Assembly: GCA_026706935.1 (NCBI GenBank)
Contig: JAPOXV010000026.1
Span: forward strand, 277,721 to 341,720
Length of the DNA stretch: 64,000 nucleotides
Reading direction: 5' to 3'
From: Gammaproteobacteria bacterium
Lineage (GTDB): Bacteria > Pseudomonadota > Gammaproteobacteria > Pseudomonadales > Azotimanducaceae
The translations under genes and the position numbers were made by a program. Each line of letters starts with the position of its first letter. Within the stretch, counting starts at the first letter, position 1. Of the stretch, positions 41,660 through 52,200 are shown in pieces. The notes under the pieces are model-generated. The model was given only the letters and a program-made list of their open reading frames with translations. It was not told the origin of the DNA and searched no databases.

Positions 41660-44600
41660 ATGCGTTCGTTAATTAGGGTACTTCACGCGTTTGGTCCAAC
41701 CTTCGCATTAGCAATCGTCCTGATATTCGGAATCCCTGCTTACGCCCAATTCGACCGGACATACGTCAACTTCTCGTGCCCCTGCACGCTTCAAAGCAGC
41801 AACGGCGAAACCGCTGAAATCTCGTTTGGATTGGTCAACTACACCGACGCAGCCGTCGACGAGCTGTATGCGACCGTCGGCATCGTGGCGGAAGTTTTCA
41901 AAGAAGCAGAGAGTGAGGATGACTCGGTTATTAATACTGCTTTTGTCGACACTATTGCACTCGAAGTTTCGATCGACCCAGAAACTACGTCGGAATCTGC
42001 TTCGTACGAGATCGAGTTAGGTGTATTACCGGAAGGCAGTTACTACTTCGAACTCGTGCTGCATGACACCGAAACGCCTGACGGCACGCAGCTACTAGAC
42101 TCGGTGTGGTTTAAAGGACTGCACGTTACTCCCCCAGAGTCACTCGATCTCGCAGACGCCAACTATCTCGTTGATACGGACGGCGACGGTGTCGGCGACC
42201 TAAACGAGGAACACGAAGGAACGGATCCAGAGGACCCGAACAGCACTCCGGAAGATCCAATCGTAGACATCCTGTTCTTATTTGAAAGTGGTGCATTCGA
42301 ACACTACAACACCGATTCGGCGACCTTTCTACCTCACATCGTTCATGTAACGAACGACATGTACGAGAAAAGCGAGAGCCCGATTAAGTTTCGGGCAGTT
42401 GGGGCACTCGATGAATCGACGGTAACTGAAATCGACGAAGGTACGCTCGAAGAATCACGCTATCTCGAGCTGTTGGCCGAATATCAGGCCGACCTTGTCG
42501 CGGTGTATCGACCACTCTCCCCGTTTCTATGTGGATTTGCCGTATCTATCGGAGGGTTGCATGGTAGGGGCTTCCTTCACCCAAATGAGCGGTTTCCATA
42601 TATCGAAATGTTCCTTGACCCAGAGGACTGCTCTATTGACACAACCGCTCACGAAATTGGTCACCTGATCGGTCTCGGTCACACATTTGAGCAGTTTTCT
42701 GTGGGGGCGTTTCCTTGGTCGCGCGGCCATGCGGTCTTTGGTGAGTTCGGCACGATCATGTCCTACGCGCGACAACTATTCAGTGGTGTTGGACTTGATG
42801 TCTTCTCCAGTCCGCACCTTGATTGCCTCGGTAAACCGTGTGGCATCGCTCACACCGAACCTAATACGGCAGGAAGCGCCGATGCGGTGCTGACGCTGAA
42901 TGTACTTAAGTACCAATTCGCCCAAACATCCACGCCTGATTCTGAATTCGACTACGACGGTGACGGGTTCGGGGCCGTTGCTGACGCGTTCCCCACTGAT
43001 CCCGATGAATGGGCTGACACGGATGGCGACCAATTCGGCGATAACGGTGATGCATTTCCGGAAGATCCTCTCGAGTGGGCGGATGCCGACGGGGATGGTA
43101 TCGGCAACAACTCGGATCCGGATATCGACAACGATGGTATCGAGAATTTCGCCGATCCTGACCCATTCAACCCCGAAGAACGGGAACTGCGTCTAACGTC
43201 CGTCACAAGTGAGGAGCAAGACGATGAGTTTGGTCACTTCGCAACCAGGATCGTCGATCTAAACGACGACGAAACGCCAGATCTCGCTGTTTCGGCGCCT
43301 ACTGCCAAAAACGAGTCCGGCGAACCGTCCGGTAAGGTGTATCTACTCTCAATTAGCGACGTGATGTCACCCGCTCTCACACCTGACGCACCACTTGGCG
43401 CGAAGTCAATTGCGGACGTGATGTCGAAAGGCAACTCCTGGGTGCTGCAGGGATCTGCTAAGGACACACGTTTCGGGGAACAACTGGTGGTTCTTGATCA
43501 CCCAAGCAGTGATCCGGAACTAGCCGTTCGGAGTGTCGAGTATCTCTATCTGATCCCATTGGATGCGACGGTCCTAACCACGCTCGATGCAGCAGACGGC
43601 ACGGACGACCGTCTGATCACTCTGGACCATTGCGAGTCCATTGATGAATGTGTGCGTCTTGAACTAGGTGCGATCTTGAACGTCACGGATATATCGTCCG
43701 CCGCCGACTTCGATGACGATGGGATGAACGATATCGGTCTGGTTTCTTTCGTTAGCGAGCAAGGCGAGAACCTGCTCGTCTACTTCCTGAGCCGCGCCGG
43801 TTTTACGCAAATTGATACGAGTACAGACGCTGATCCATTCACCGTTGCTGACCTATTCGACACGGACCCAGCAAGTTTTCTTCTAACGACGTCAGCCACA
43901 AGCGGCATCGCCGACCTAGAGTTCCTTGGCGGGACTCTGGAAGAAGCATCGAATGACCTCTCACTGAGCATCTGGGGCGATGAATCGCCCGGCCGACTCT
44001 ATGTGCTCGGCGGTGCACAGCTCCAATCAATTGATGAATTTGATGACGATGAAGATCGAACCATAGATATCGATACGTTGGTAGGGATCGATCAAACCTA
44101 TCGAGTGACCAACGCAGAAGATACTAACTTCGGGTTCAGTATCGATGTACTCTCAGATATCGACGACGACGGGCGCAATGATCTGTTGGTCTGGGGAAGT
44201 CCTGGTAGTAATTACGTGTTCACGATCGGTGGTATTCGTTTCCTCGACCTGAACGATATGAGTCTGGACGGGTCCGTTGATTTACCAGACGACGCTTTCC
44301 AGGAATTCGGAACGTGGCTATTCAACCGTTTTGTCAAACAAGCCCCCTTGTCCTCGTCCGGGATCATTCGAGCGAGCGAAGCGTCTTCCTTCGATCAACT
44401 AGCGTTTCCTTTCCGAGGCTCGATGTTTGTCGCTGGGTTACGCGATCTGGACTATCTCGACGACCCTTCTGGCAATGACTTGAATGGCATCATCAACATC
44501 CCGATTCGCATTCGGTATCCGGATATCTACGATCTAAGAGCGCCGTTTGGACCTAACGGACCAAGAACGCTCGCAGGTGTAACGTCCATCGGCGATCTTG

Positions 44601-47059
44601 ACGCTGACGCGAAACCCGATTTCGTATTTACTGTTCTTTCGGGCGAGTCAGAAGGTACTTTCAGCACGATGTACGCGCTTTTTACGTCCGAACTAGGTAT
44701 CCTCGATCAAGCAGACGACGACGAGGATCATGTCGTCATGCTCCATAACACCATGATCGATAGCGATGGTGACGGTATTCCTAATCTCCACGACGACGAT
44801 GACGACAACGACGGTTTACGTGACCTGGATGATGCGTACCCTCATTTGGCAGAATACCGATTTGACGCCGATGGGGACGGATATGCGAACGCACTCGATG
44901 CCTTTCCATTGAATTCACTCGAACATTCCGATATAGATTTCGATGGGATCGGGGATGGACAAGACATTGATGCCGACGGGGATGGGATTCTCAACGATGA
45001 CGACGAGTTCCCATTCGACACGGACAACGACGGGCTACCTAACCGACAAGATCCCGACGACGACAACGACATGGTGTTGGACGACGAAGATCTATTTCCT
45101 ATCGATCCATCAGAAAGTACCGACATAGACGGTGACGGGGTTGGGGACAACGCCGATCTGTTCGACGATGATCCGACTGAGGCGTTCGATACCGATCAAG
45201 ACGGCATCGGTAACAATGCGGATCCAGATGACGATAACGACGGGTACCTTGATGAAGAAGACGCATTTCCGTTAGATCCCAGCGAGTGGCTCGACTCTGA
45301 CGGCGACGGCTTCGGCGACAACTCGGATCAGTTCCCGTTTGATCCTCTCGAATGGGAAGACAATGACGGCGATGGCTTCGGCGACAATCATGGTAGCGCC
45401 GCGTTTAACTCCTATCGACTCGTCACCGACTGGGAAGCGCCGCCACCAGGATTCTTCTTAATCCCTCCAGTCGAGAGTTTCCGATTAGGCGACATCGATA
45501 AAGATGGATTAGACGACATCGAAATCGTAAACGCGTTACACAATGTCAGCGGACAACCGTTGGTACTTCTGTCGGGTGCTGATCTCGATTCGCTCGATCG
45601 AGAAGATGGACAGATCGACAAGGTGATCGATATCAACCAAATCCACAAGGGTACATCTAGCTGGCGATTCATTAACGCTCAACCCGGTTTTGACGCCATC
45701 AAACTCAGTAGCGGGAATGTCGGCGATCTGAACGGCGACGGGACTCAGGATATCGGGATATCAAACCCGTCTTCATATGGTGAATCTGGATCCATCACGC
45801 TCGTTTACGGTGGTGGTTGGTCGGAGTTAGATGAAGCGGATGGGCAAATCGACGGCGAAATTGATCTACACGCGTGTGTCGAATCGAAGTCTTGCATACG
45901 AATTCGAAGCGAGGAAACTGGACATGGAATCGGATTGATCAGTACACCACTAGCGAACCTATTCGAAGAGAATCAACTGTCGATGTTTTTGGGTTCGGCG
46001 TCAGGACAGTCGCGCCAGTTAGGTAGAGATGGTGTCGGATCGTCATATGTTTTGTCTCACGGCGCAATCGCGGAATCTGTGGAAGAGAATCCGGACGGCA
46101 ATGCGCTCATCGACGACGCCGAGCAGCACGATCAGACGTATACCTTCTTCCTTGAATATGACGGGTTCCTTCAAGCGTTTATGTTTGTCGGCCGATTACC
46201 AGACCTCGACCAAGACAGTGTCGACGAACTGATGCTGCTAACACCGTTCAGTCCCACAACGCGAATCTACGTCCTTGCGTCTAGTGAACTGGAAGGAATG
46301 GACTCCGCAGACTTCACTGTCGATGGCAAGATCAACCTAGCTGCATCGTATCGATTCGATAACTCTTTCCGTATCGACGGGTTCGAGCTCTTCCAGAACA
46401 ATATCTTTCGATCGACCGTACACGAGTCAATCAACCGCGAACAACGAAGTTACTTTCTACCACTGCTTGAACTCACCGATTCACAAGTGTCTCATATTGT
46501 GGACCTCCGGCACTTGGCTGATCACGACGCTGCCGACGACACGACGAACGGCGTTGTAACCACGTTCGACCTGAGCGCAAATCAGGCATGGTCGTTTCCG
46601 GAAGTAGGCTACTTAAGCGTATGTAAACCCGACGAATCGATGGATCGGGCGCAGGTAGTCGCGTCACTTGTTCGTCTCGCCGAGCCGTTCTCCCCATCGA
46701 ACCCGCTTGAGCTAGTCGTCTTCACTACGGACCAACTCACTTCTCTTGACGCGGTCGATGGTGCGGAAGACGGGAGTATCAAGCTTGAAACCATCCTCGC
46801 GCAGGAAACCCCTCAGGAAGTCTGGCATGTAACGTTTGGTCAACTGACCGCCAACGTAGGGGGCGCGTATGTCGGATGTGCTGGCGATTTCGATGGCGAC
46901 GGACATGAAGACATCGCGGTCACACTGACGCATCTCGATGGTCAGCAGATCCGTGGGCAGATCATTTTGCTCGCGTATTCAGACCTTACGGCGATCGATC
47001 GGTTAGACGGCGAGGAGGACTACCGAGTCAATGCGGAGCTGCTTTGGCCAGGTGGCTGA
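41660..47059 (+). CDS. Giant secreted protein: metzincin-like protease region, TSP3-type calcium repeats and FG-GAP-like repeats
   Basis: This 1799-residue protein has a signal peptide (FALAIVLIFGIPAYA). A 270-residue region carries HEIGHLIGLGH (residues 331-341) and a Met-turn TIMSY about 25 residues later (Met367), the metzincin zinc-protease signature. Two blocks of Asp-rich TSP3-like calcium repeats (about 430-505 and 1034-1244) have units such as DTDGDQFGDNGDAFPEDPLEWA. Many FG-GAP/VCBS-like repeats (NVGDLNGDGTQDIGI, VLSDIDDDGRNDLLV) lie between and after. No transmembrane segment follows the signal, so it is exported, probably surface-bound or released and stabilised by calcium. A ribosome site is not obvious. 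No secretion genes are adjacent. Confidence 0.9.
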   Translation: MRSLIRVLHAFGPTFALAIVLIFGIPAYAQFDRTYVNFSCPCTLQSSNGETAEISFGLVNYTDAAVDELYATVGIVAEVFKEAESEDDSVINTAFVDTIALEVSIDPETTSESASYEIELGVLPEGSYYFELVLHDTETPDGTQLLDSVWFKGLHVTPPESLDLADANYLVDTDGDGVGDLNEEHEGTDPEDPNSTPEDPIVDILFLFESGAFEHYNTDSATFLPHIVHVTNDMYEKSESPIKFRAVGALDESTVTEIDEGTLEESRYLELLAEYQADLVAVYRPLSPFLCGFAVSIGGLHGRGFLHPNERFPYIEMFLDPEDCSIDTTAHEIGHLIGLGHTFEQFSVGAFPWSRGHAVFGEFGTIMSYARQLFSGVGLDVFSSPHLDCLGKPCGIAHTEPNTAGSADAVLTLNVLKYQFAQTSTPDSEFDYDGDGFGAVADAFPTDPDEWADTDGDQFGDNGDAFPEDPLEWADADGDGIGNNSDPDIDNDGIENFADPDPFNPEERELRLTSVTSEEQDDEFGHFATRIVDLNDDETPDLAVSAPTAKNESGEPSGKVYLLSISDVMSPALTPDAPLGAKSIADVMSKGNSWVLQGSAKDTRFGEQLVVLDHPSSDPELAVRSVEYLYLIPLDATVLTTLDAADGTDDRLITLDHCESIDECVRLELGAILNVTDISSAADFDDDGMNDIGLVSFVSEQGENLLVYFLSRAGFTQIDTSTDADPFTVADLFDTDPASFLLTTSATSGIADLEFLGGTLEEASNDLSLSIWGDESPGRLYVLGGAQLQSIDEFDDDEDRTIDIDTLVGIDQTYRVTNAEDTNFGFSIDVLSDIDDDGRNDLLVWGSPGSNYVFTIGGIRFLDLNDMSLDGSVDLPDDAFQEFGTWLFNRFVKQAPLSSSGIIRASEASSFDQLAFPFRGSMFVAGLRDLDYLDDPSGNDLNGIINIPIRIRYPDIYDLRAPFGPNGPRTLAGVTSIGDLDADAKPDFVFTVLSGESEGTFSTMYALFTSELGILDQADDDEDHVVMLHNTMIDSDGDGIPNLHDDDDDNDGLRDLDDAYPHLAEYRFDADGDGYANALDAFPLNSLEHSDIDFDGIGDGQDIDADGDGILNDDDEFPFDTDNDGLPNRQDPDDDNDMVLDDEDLFPIDPSESTDIDGDGVGDNADLFDDDPTEAFDTDQDGIGNNADPDDDNDGYLDEEDAFPLDPSEWLDSDGDGFGDNSDQFPFDPLEWEDNDGDGFGDNHGSAAFNSYRLVTDWEAPPPGFFLIPPVESFRLGDIDKDGLDDIEIVNALHNVSGQPLVLLSGADLDSLDREDGQIDKVIDINQIHKGTSSWRFINAQPGFDAIKLSSGNVGDLNGDGTQDIGISNPSSYGESGSITLVYGGGWSELDEADGQIDGEIDLHACVESKSCIRIRSEETGHGIGLISTPLANLFEENQLSMFLGSASGQSRQLGRDGVGSSYVLSHGAIAESVEENPDGNALIDDAEQHDQTYTFFLEYDGFLQAFMFVGRLPDLDQDSVDELMLLTPFSPTTRIYVLASSELEGMDSADFTVDGKINLAASYRFDNSFRIDGFELFQNNIFRSTVHESINREQRSYFLPLLELTDSQVSHIVDLRHLADHDAADDTTNGVVTTFDLSANQAWSFPEVGYLSVCKPDESMDRAQVVASLVRLAEPFSPSNPLELVVFTTDQLTSLDAVDGAEDGSIKLETILAQETPQEVWHVTFGQLTANVGGAYVGCAGDFDGDGHEDIAVTLTHLDGQQIRGQIILLAYSDLTAIDRLDGEEDYRVNAELLWPGG

Positions 47060-47150
47060 ATACATCAGAGGCAGCATGTGACGCTAATTGAGCACGCCAA
47101 ATAACGCGACTGGATTTAAAATGAGTTCGCCGTACTCGTGGGTGGAATCC

Positions 47151-47462
47151 ATGATTCGAATAGTTGGCTCAATACTCGTTCTCGGACTTCTGTCTGGGTG
47201 TGCCTCATTCTTACAGATGGGCGATGACATCGCACTTTCAGGTCAAGGTGTGCTCGCTTCATACGATCAATCCACGGGTGATCTGACGGATACGAAGCAA
47301 GTCGGGATTTCGGCGAGCAAGCGGCAAGTCAGACCCGTCGAACTCGCGACCAATCGATGGACTGACAATAAATCGCTGCCAGAACTCTGGAACCTAACGA
47401 TTGGTAGGAAAGATCGAATCGATCCCCACTCAACGACGATCTTCCGCCAAGGAGATCGCTAA
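47151..47462 (+). CDS. Small lipoprotein of unknown function
   Basis: From the ATG at 47151, preceded by GTGGAA, the product is a 103-residue lipoprotein with a signal (IRIVGSILVLGLLSGC) ending in LSGC. The mature part is polar with no recognised domain. A longer start at 47088 or 47121 would place a charged stretch before the signal. It follows the giant protein by about 90 bases and is on the same strand, so it may be part of its transcript. Confidence 0.75.
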   Translation: MIRIVGSILVLGLLSGCASFLQMGDDIALSGQGVLASYDQSTGDLTDTKQVGISASKRQVRPVELATNRWTDNKSLPELWNLTIGRKDRIDPHSTTIFRQGDR

Positions 47463-47636
47463 CTCTTAGGTCTAAATCGCGTATCCCTATCGGGAAAGCG
47501 TAAGCGACCCAGGGACGAAAGTGGATAGCTGTCTTGGATAGTACTACAGCTATCTCAATCGAGCTGGTCTGAAACGCAAGTGTTCAAGTCTTGTCTAAAG
47601 CGATATCAGTTCTTTACTAGTGATGAAGCAAATCTA

Positions 47637-48239
47637 ATGAAACAAGCAATCTTGCTATCTGTGGCTTTACTAATGTCTCCCAGTCTTATGGCTCAAACCT
47701 ACTCTACAGTATTGGTTGACTACTTTACTGCGAAGGCGGATGACGTCGACACCGACCTAGATGGGTGGGGAGCAGGAATAGATCTAACTCACTGGTTCGA
47801 CAACGAGGTCTACGTCAATGTCGGTACCGGGCTCACCAAATCATCCATTGGTGAGTGCATTGAGGGTATATGCGTCGAAGCCGATACTGATGTATCAGCG
47901 ATTACCGCTGCAGTCGGTAGGCGATTCGAGAACATCACACCATTCGTTAGATTGGGTTACCAAAGAGCCGAAACTACGTATTCCATTGCGAACCGATCAT
48001 TCACTGACGATGAAACTGATTGGGACTACGGGCTTGGCGCATTGGTCGCGTTCGGCGATACGATTTTCGGGATTTCAGCCGACGGTCTACGTGATGCGGA
48101 TGAAGGATTCACGCTGACCGGAGAAGTCACTTTTATGATCCCGAATGGCGAAGGTATTACCATAAAAATTGGTCGACTCGTCAATGCTGATGACCTTGAG
48201 AGTACCAGGTTTGGTATCGGCTGGACTCGTTTTTTTTAG
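47637..48239 (+). CDS. Outer-membrane beta-barrel protein
   Basis: This is a 200-residue protein with a signal peptide (LLSVALLMSPSLMAQ). Alternating strands follow, such as VYVNVGTGLTKSSIGE, AAVGRRFENITPFVRLGY and FGIGWTRFF at the C-terminus, which ends in the aromatic residue typical of outer-membrane porin-like proteins. No enzyme motif is seen. The ATG at 47637 is chosen over the GTG at 47580 because it gives a clean signal. Confidence 0.82.
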   Translation: MKQAILLSVALLMSPSLMAQTYSTVLVDYFTAKADDVDTDLDGWGAGIDLTHWFDNEVYVNVGTGLTKSSIGECIEGICVEADTDVSAITAAVGRRFENITPFVRLGYQRAETTYSIANRSFTDDETDWDYGLGALVAFGDTIFGISADGLRDADEGFTLTGEVTFMIPNGEGITIKIGRLVNADDLESTRFGIGWTRFF

Positions 48240-48306
48240 GGTCCAATCCAAATCTCCTAGAACCAACTACCTAATCGCATGAATTGGACTTGTGTCGACT
48301 AGACGA

Positions 48307-48711
48307 CTAATTTAGTGAAAGCTCGTGATCACTTCTCCGAACGTGCGCGATCAATTCGTTTTCGCTCTGATCAAAAACAATTCGCCAGTTTTTCATGATG
48401 TCTCTTCCCAGCAACGATGGGATACTCTCGTTTGAATCCTCAGGAGGAATAATCGCTAGTTCAATTCGATAGCCGTACGCAACTTCATCGTCGGCATCTG
48501 CGAAGAGTACAAACGCCTCTTCTGTGAACGAATCGCTCGAACCACCAATACCACTTGCTGTCTTTTTGCTGCCGTCTTCGAGTTTCTCGTAGTTTACTTC
48601 GATTAGCAACCCGTCAACGGGCATCAACGTCGTGCGGTCAGCGCCCGTGTCAGCCAGAAACCATAAAGTTCCCTCAACTTCTAGACGAGGTATGTGTATC
48701 CATGCCTGCAT
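48307..48711 (-). CDS. Retropepsin-like aspartic protease
   Basis: In this 134-residue protein, residues 19-25 read LADTGAD, a D-T-G catalytic triad as in retropepsins, and near the end SLLGRDIMKNWRI matches the flap/second-half pattern of single-domain retropepsin-like proteins. The active enzyme would be a homodimer. There is no signal peptide. It overlaps the DUF5678 gene by about 38 bases on the same strand; the two small genes are often found together in bacteria. Confidence 0.85.
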   Translation of the reverse strand: MQAWIHIPRLEVEGTLWFLADTGADRTTLMPVDGLLIEVNYEKLEDGSKKTASGIGGSSDSFTEEAFVLFADADDEVAYGYRIELAIIPPEDSNESIPSLLGRDIMKNWRIVFDQSENELIAHVRRSDHELSLN

Positions 48712-49021
48712 ATATGGCCTCTCGGCTAAGGTCTTGTAGTCGCCTATTTACATTGAGAATTAGCGTCCTTGGATTTTCTTCAACAAACTCGATTACTGCT
48801 TGACCACGCGGGACATCGTGTTCCTTTAGACTCTGAAGAAGTGACTCCAAGTCTTCTTCGACGAGCTGAACCTTCCCATCAAAAGCAGCTATCCACTTCT
48901 GCGGATACTTACTGACCAGATCAGGATCAGACCAGATTACGTCGAACGACTTCACGTTCTTACGAAGGGTGTCAAAAAATTCCTTTACGGGGACACCTAC
49001 CCAATCATCGCCTTCGCTCAT
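48674..49021 (-). CDS. DUF5678-family protein
   Basis: This is a 115-residue protein whose core reads DLVSKYPQKWIAAFDGKVQLVEEDLESLLQSL in two pieces, with the W-I-A-V/F-DGKV pattern of DUF5678. The role is unknown, possibly a partner of the retropepsin-like product, as the genes overlap. Start 49021 (ATG) is chosen over a GTG six codons earlier that has its ribosome site too close. Confidence 0.8.
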   Translation of the reverse strand: MSEGDDWVGVPVKEFFDTLRKNVKSFDVIWSDPDLVSKYPQKWIAAFDGKVQLVEEDLESLLQSLKEHDVPRGQAVIEFVEENPRTLILNVNRRLQDLSREAIYAGMDTHTSSRS

Positions 49022-49233
49022 TCTCGCAGCCAAGCGCACTCCCTTGAGTGCAACGGAGATCGTTAATTGGATTCAGTATAGCAACTTTCCTATGCGTCGC
49101 CCAAAAAAAACGATGGAATTCAACGAAACCGCACGAGAGGCGATCGCAAACGAAAACGGACTCTTAACCGCGAGCTTGAAAGTAAATTTGTGACAGAAAT
49201 ACGCCTTGTTCGTATACAAACTCGCGAGTTGTA

Positions 49234-52200
49234 TTACAGGTGACTCGAACCAACGGGTTCCCAGTAAATCGCATCGGCGATGACGGTTCCGCTGGCGGTC
49301 TGTGTTGATACGCTAACTGTCACTTCGCTCGAATCAAGTTCAAACCTACCAATCTGATTCCAGCCAGTCACCAAGTCGTTTCCTTCGGCGACGACGGGTC
49401 GGACGTTGTCCGCTTGGGCGACGGAAATATCCAGATCGGGTCTCGAAACGCCTCCTCCCGAACTGAATCTCTCTCGCCCTCGAGTATCGAATAGGTTATC
49501 TCTCGGATCGTTGATATTGGGGAGATGGTAGTGCAAATTCCAAAACCCCGCATCTGGTAGATTGGTACGGAAATGCACTCGTTGAGGCGTTGAATTGTGC
49601 TCCGCTCGCACAAGCGTTCGCCGGTACAACCCGAACGAAGAATCGACAACCTGACGTGCCCACTCCGTCGTACTGCCATTCGAATAGCCATCGTAGACGC
49701 GAAGCCCCTGATCTCTGCTTGCCATCTCTGGATCGGCTTGGCCAAATGTGATCATTCGAATCGTAAATAGTGGTGTCGAATCTATTTCAGGTGGATCAAC
49801 GGAGAATCCCGGGTCGAGGTCGTCGACGTAAATCCGGTCGTTGAATTCCCAAGTCCAATCTGAAGGTTTGACCAATGGCGCAGGTTCACGCGATACCCCT
49901 GCAATAGGCGCACCACCTGCGGATTCGACCTCAAACCGTTTGCGGTTCAAGCTGAAATAGGGTTCTATCAACATTTTCTCGATTGGTGCCTTCGTTTGAA
50001 TGGCGATCTGAATCGACGAATTTCCGTCAAGTTCTATCGGTTGTATGGTCTGCAACACATAGACGGGTGGAGATTCCGCTGACATAGATTCATACGCAAC
50101 CTGGAACACGCCAGCATTCGATTCTCGGTTCTGAACATGAAGGGAGTGCTCATAGACAGGCGATCCATCGCTCGCATCCGGTAAGCGAACCGCCTCAAAA
50201 GTGCTTGCGACAAAGCCAGCGGGTTGAATGTCGTTTAACCAATCACCAAAATTCTCTTGAAGCGGCATATCGAGCTCGGTTGCGACAGCGTTGAAATCCG
50301 TAAACGTGAAAGACACGCCTTGATACCGATCCACAAGCGTAGCCAGCAAAGACGCGACGCTTTCAGCTCCGTACAAATCCAATATGAGATCGCCCATGGT
50401 CTTGCTGTAGAGAAAACCAGCGTGAAGACGATTTCGCGAAGAACTAGCTCTCGCACCTTCGCTTAATGATCTGTCAAACATGAACTCCCAAACTTCGGGT
50501 CGATCGATGTATTCGTTGAAGTAGATCTCGTTCAGCGTTTCCCGTGTACGTTCGGCATCGATGTTCCAGGCTCCGAGTCGCGCTGTTATCCAAGTACCGA
50601 TTGTCTTCAGGTTTTCTACGGAATAGAACCCCGATGATTGCGAGATTACTTCAGTCGTTAAGTAGTCAATCAAGAAGGCAAGCCATTCCGCGCGCAGACC
50701 TGTTGGTGCGGCGCGAAACTGCACGAAGTTGTCGACGAGCGCGTGCGAAACATTGCCGCCCGTCACTTCGTTCTCGAAATAGCGGGTCAGCAGCGTGACC
50801 AATCGTTCGCTTTTCTCTTCGTCCGTCGATTCAGCATCTTGCCGAACCGCTTCCTCGATCGATCGAAAGTCTGCGGACAGGAACATGCCTTCGCGAAGCA
50901 GAAATACCCCTGGTAGCGACTGAATAGATGGCATCTGCCAACCGCCGCCAAAGGTACGCAGATATGTCGGTGTTTCGACGATCGAGTAGATGTCGAATGG
51001 GAACTCAAACCCTCTCGCGCGTGCGAACTCAATTCGTTCCTCGATATCGGCAGCAATGTCGTCGAGTATTGGCTTGAATAAATCGAGGTTTGCTGTGTGC
51101 TTCGGCGATACGAGTAACTCGAAATCGATCCCTCCGATCATCTTTGTCCGGCGCTCGAACGCTGCTGCAAACACACCGATCTCGTGGATGGGTATCTTTG
51201 GCCTAAACACGTGCAAGGTCCCTTCAGAGCTTGATTGCACGTTCGATTTACCTGGACCAGCCGTGTGCCATTCATGCGGCGTCAGCACCTCAAATGCCAC
51301 ATCAAAGTAGTCGCGCGGTCTTTGGCTGATGGACTCGCGATCAAGGTGTGGACCAGCCATGGGATACCACGCAACGCCCGGGAGAAGTGCCACGTAGTCC
51401 GAATGATTGATAGCCTCTTCCGAACCTAGAAGAAAAAGTCCATACCCGCTTACAGCATCGGTGGTAAGCGGATCAATGGCGGTATCCAAATACGCGAAGC
51501 GCGGGTCAGGGTCGCCTGTTGCTTCGACCGTCAAACTCATCTGCTCATTCGATTCGAAGCGTCGAGGTGCTTCCACGCGCAAAAGACCGCCTTCGAATGA
51601 ATACGCAACCGCGTGGTCATCGAGAGATAGCTTCTCGATCTCGTACCCAGGATTTAACGAAAACACGAGGGCGACGCCGCTAGCCAGATGCTGAGGTAGT
51701 ATGAAATCAACGGTAAGATCGATCGCTATCTCTGAACCAGGATCAAGCGCGACCTGTCCTGAAAGCCTCTCAATATCAATCTGTGGGGTGTCTTTGTATA
51801 ACGCATGTAGTTCACGCCAGCTGTCAAGCTCGTCGATCTCGGCAAAGGTATGAGCATGGACGACGCTAAATCCGATGACCGCAAGTACCGAGAACGACGA
51901 AGCGATTACGGTTGGTTTGCGCGTGCGATCAGTATTCAAACGCGGCAGTAAGAATGCTGCCCACAACAAAAGAGCAACTGCAAGGAGAACGAGCGCAACT
52001 CGGTGGATCACGATTGCACTTGAGGCAAACACAGGTGCGACTTCAGATGGCAGTTGAGTACTTAGGCTGTAGGTCCCGAGTACATTCAGTAGATACATCG
52101 GCATGTTGTTCTGTAGCCAATACATCAACAGCATCAATGCGATCGCCAAAACTGCCGCCAACACCCGATTTCGTGCGGAGACGGTCAGGAACATAGCCAC

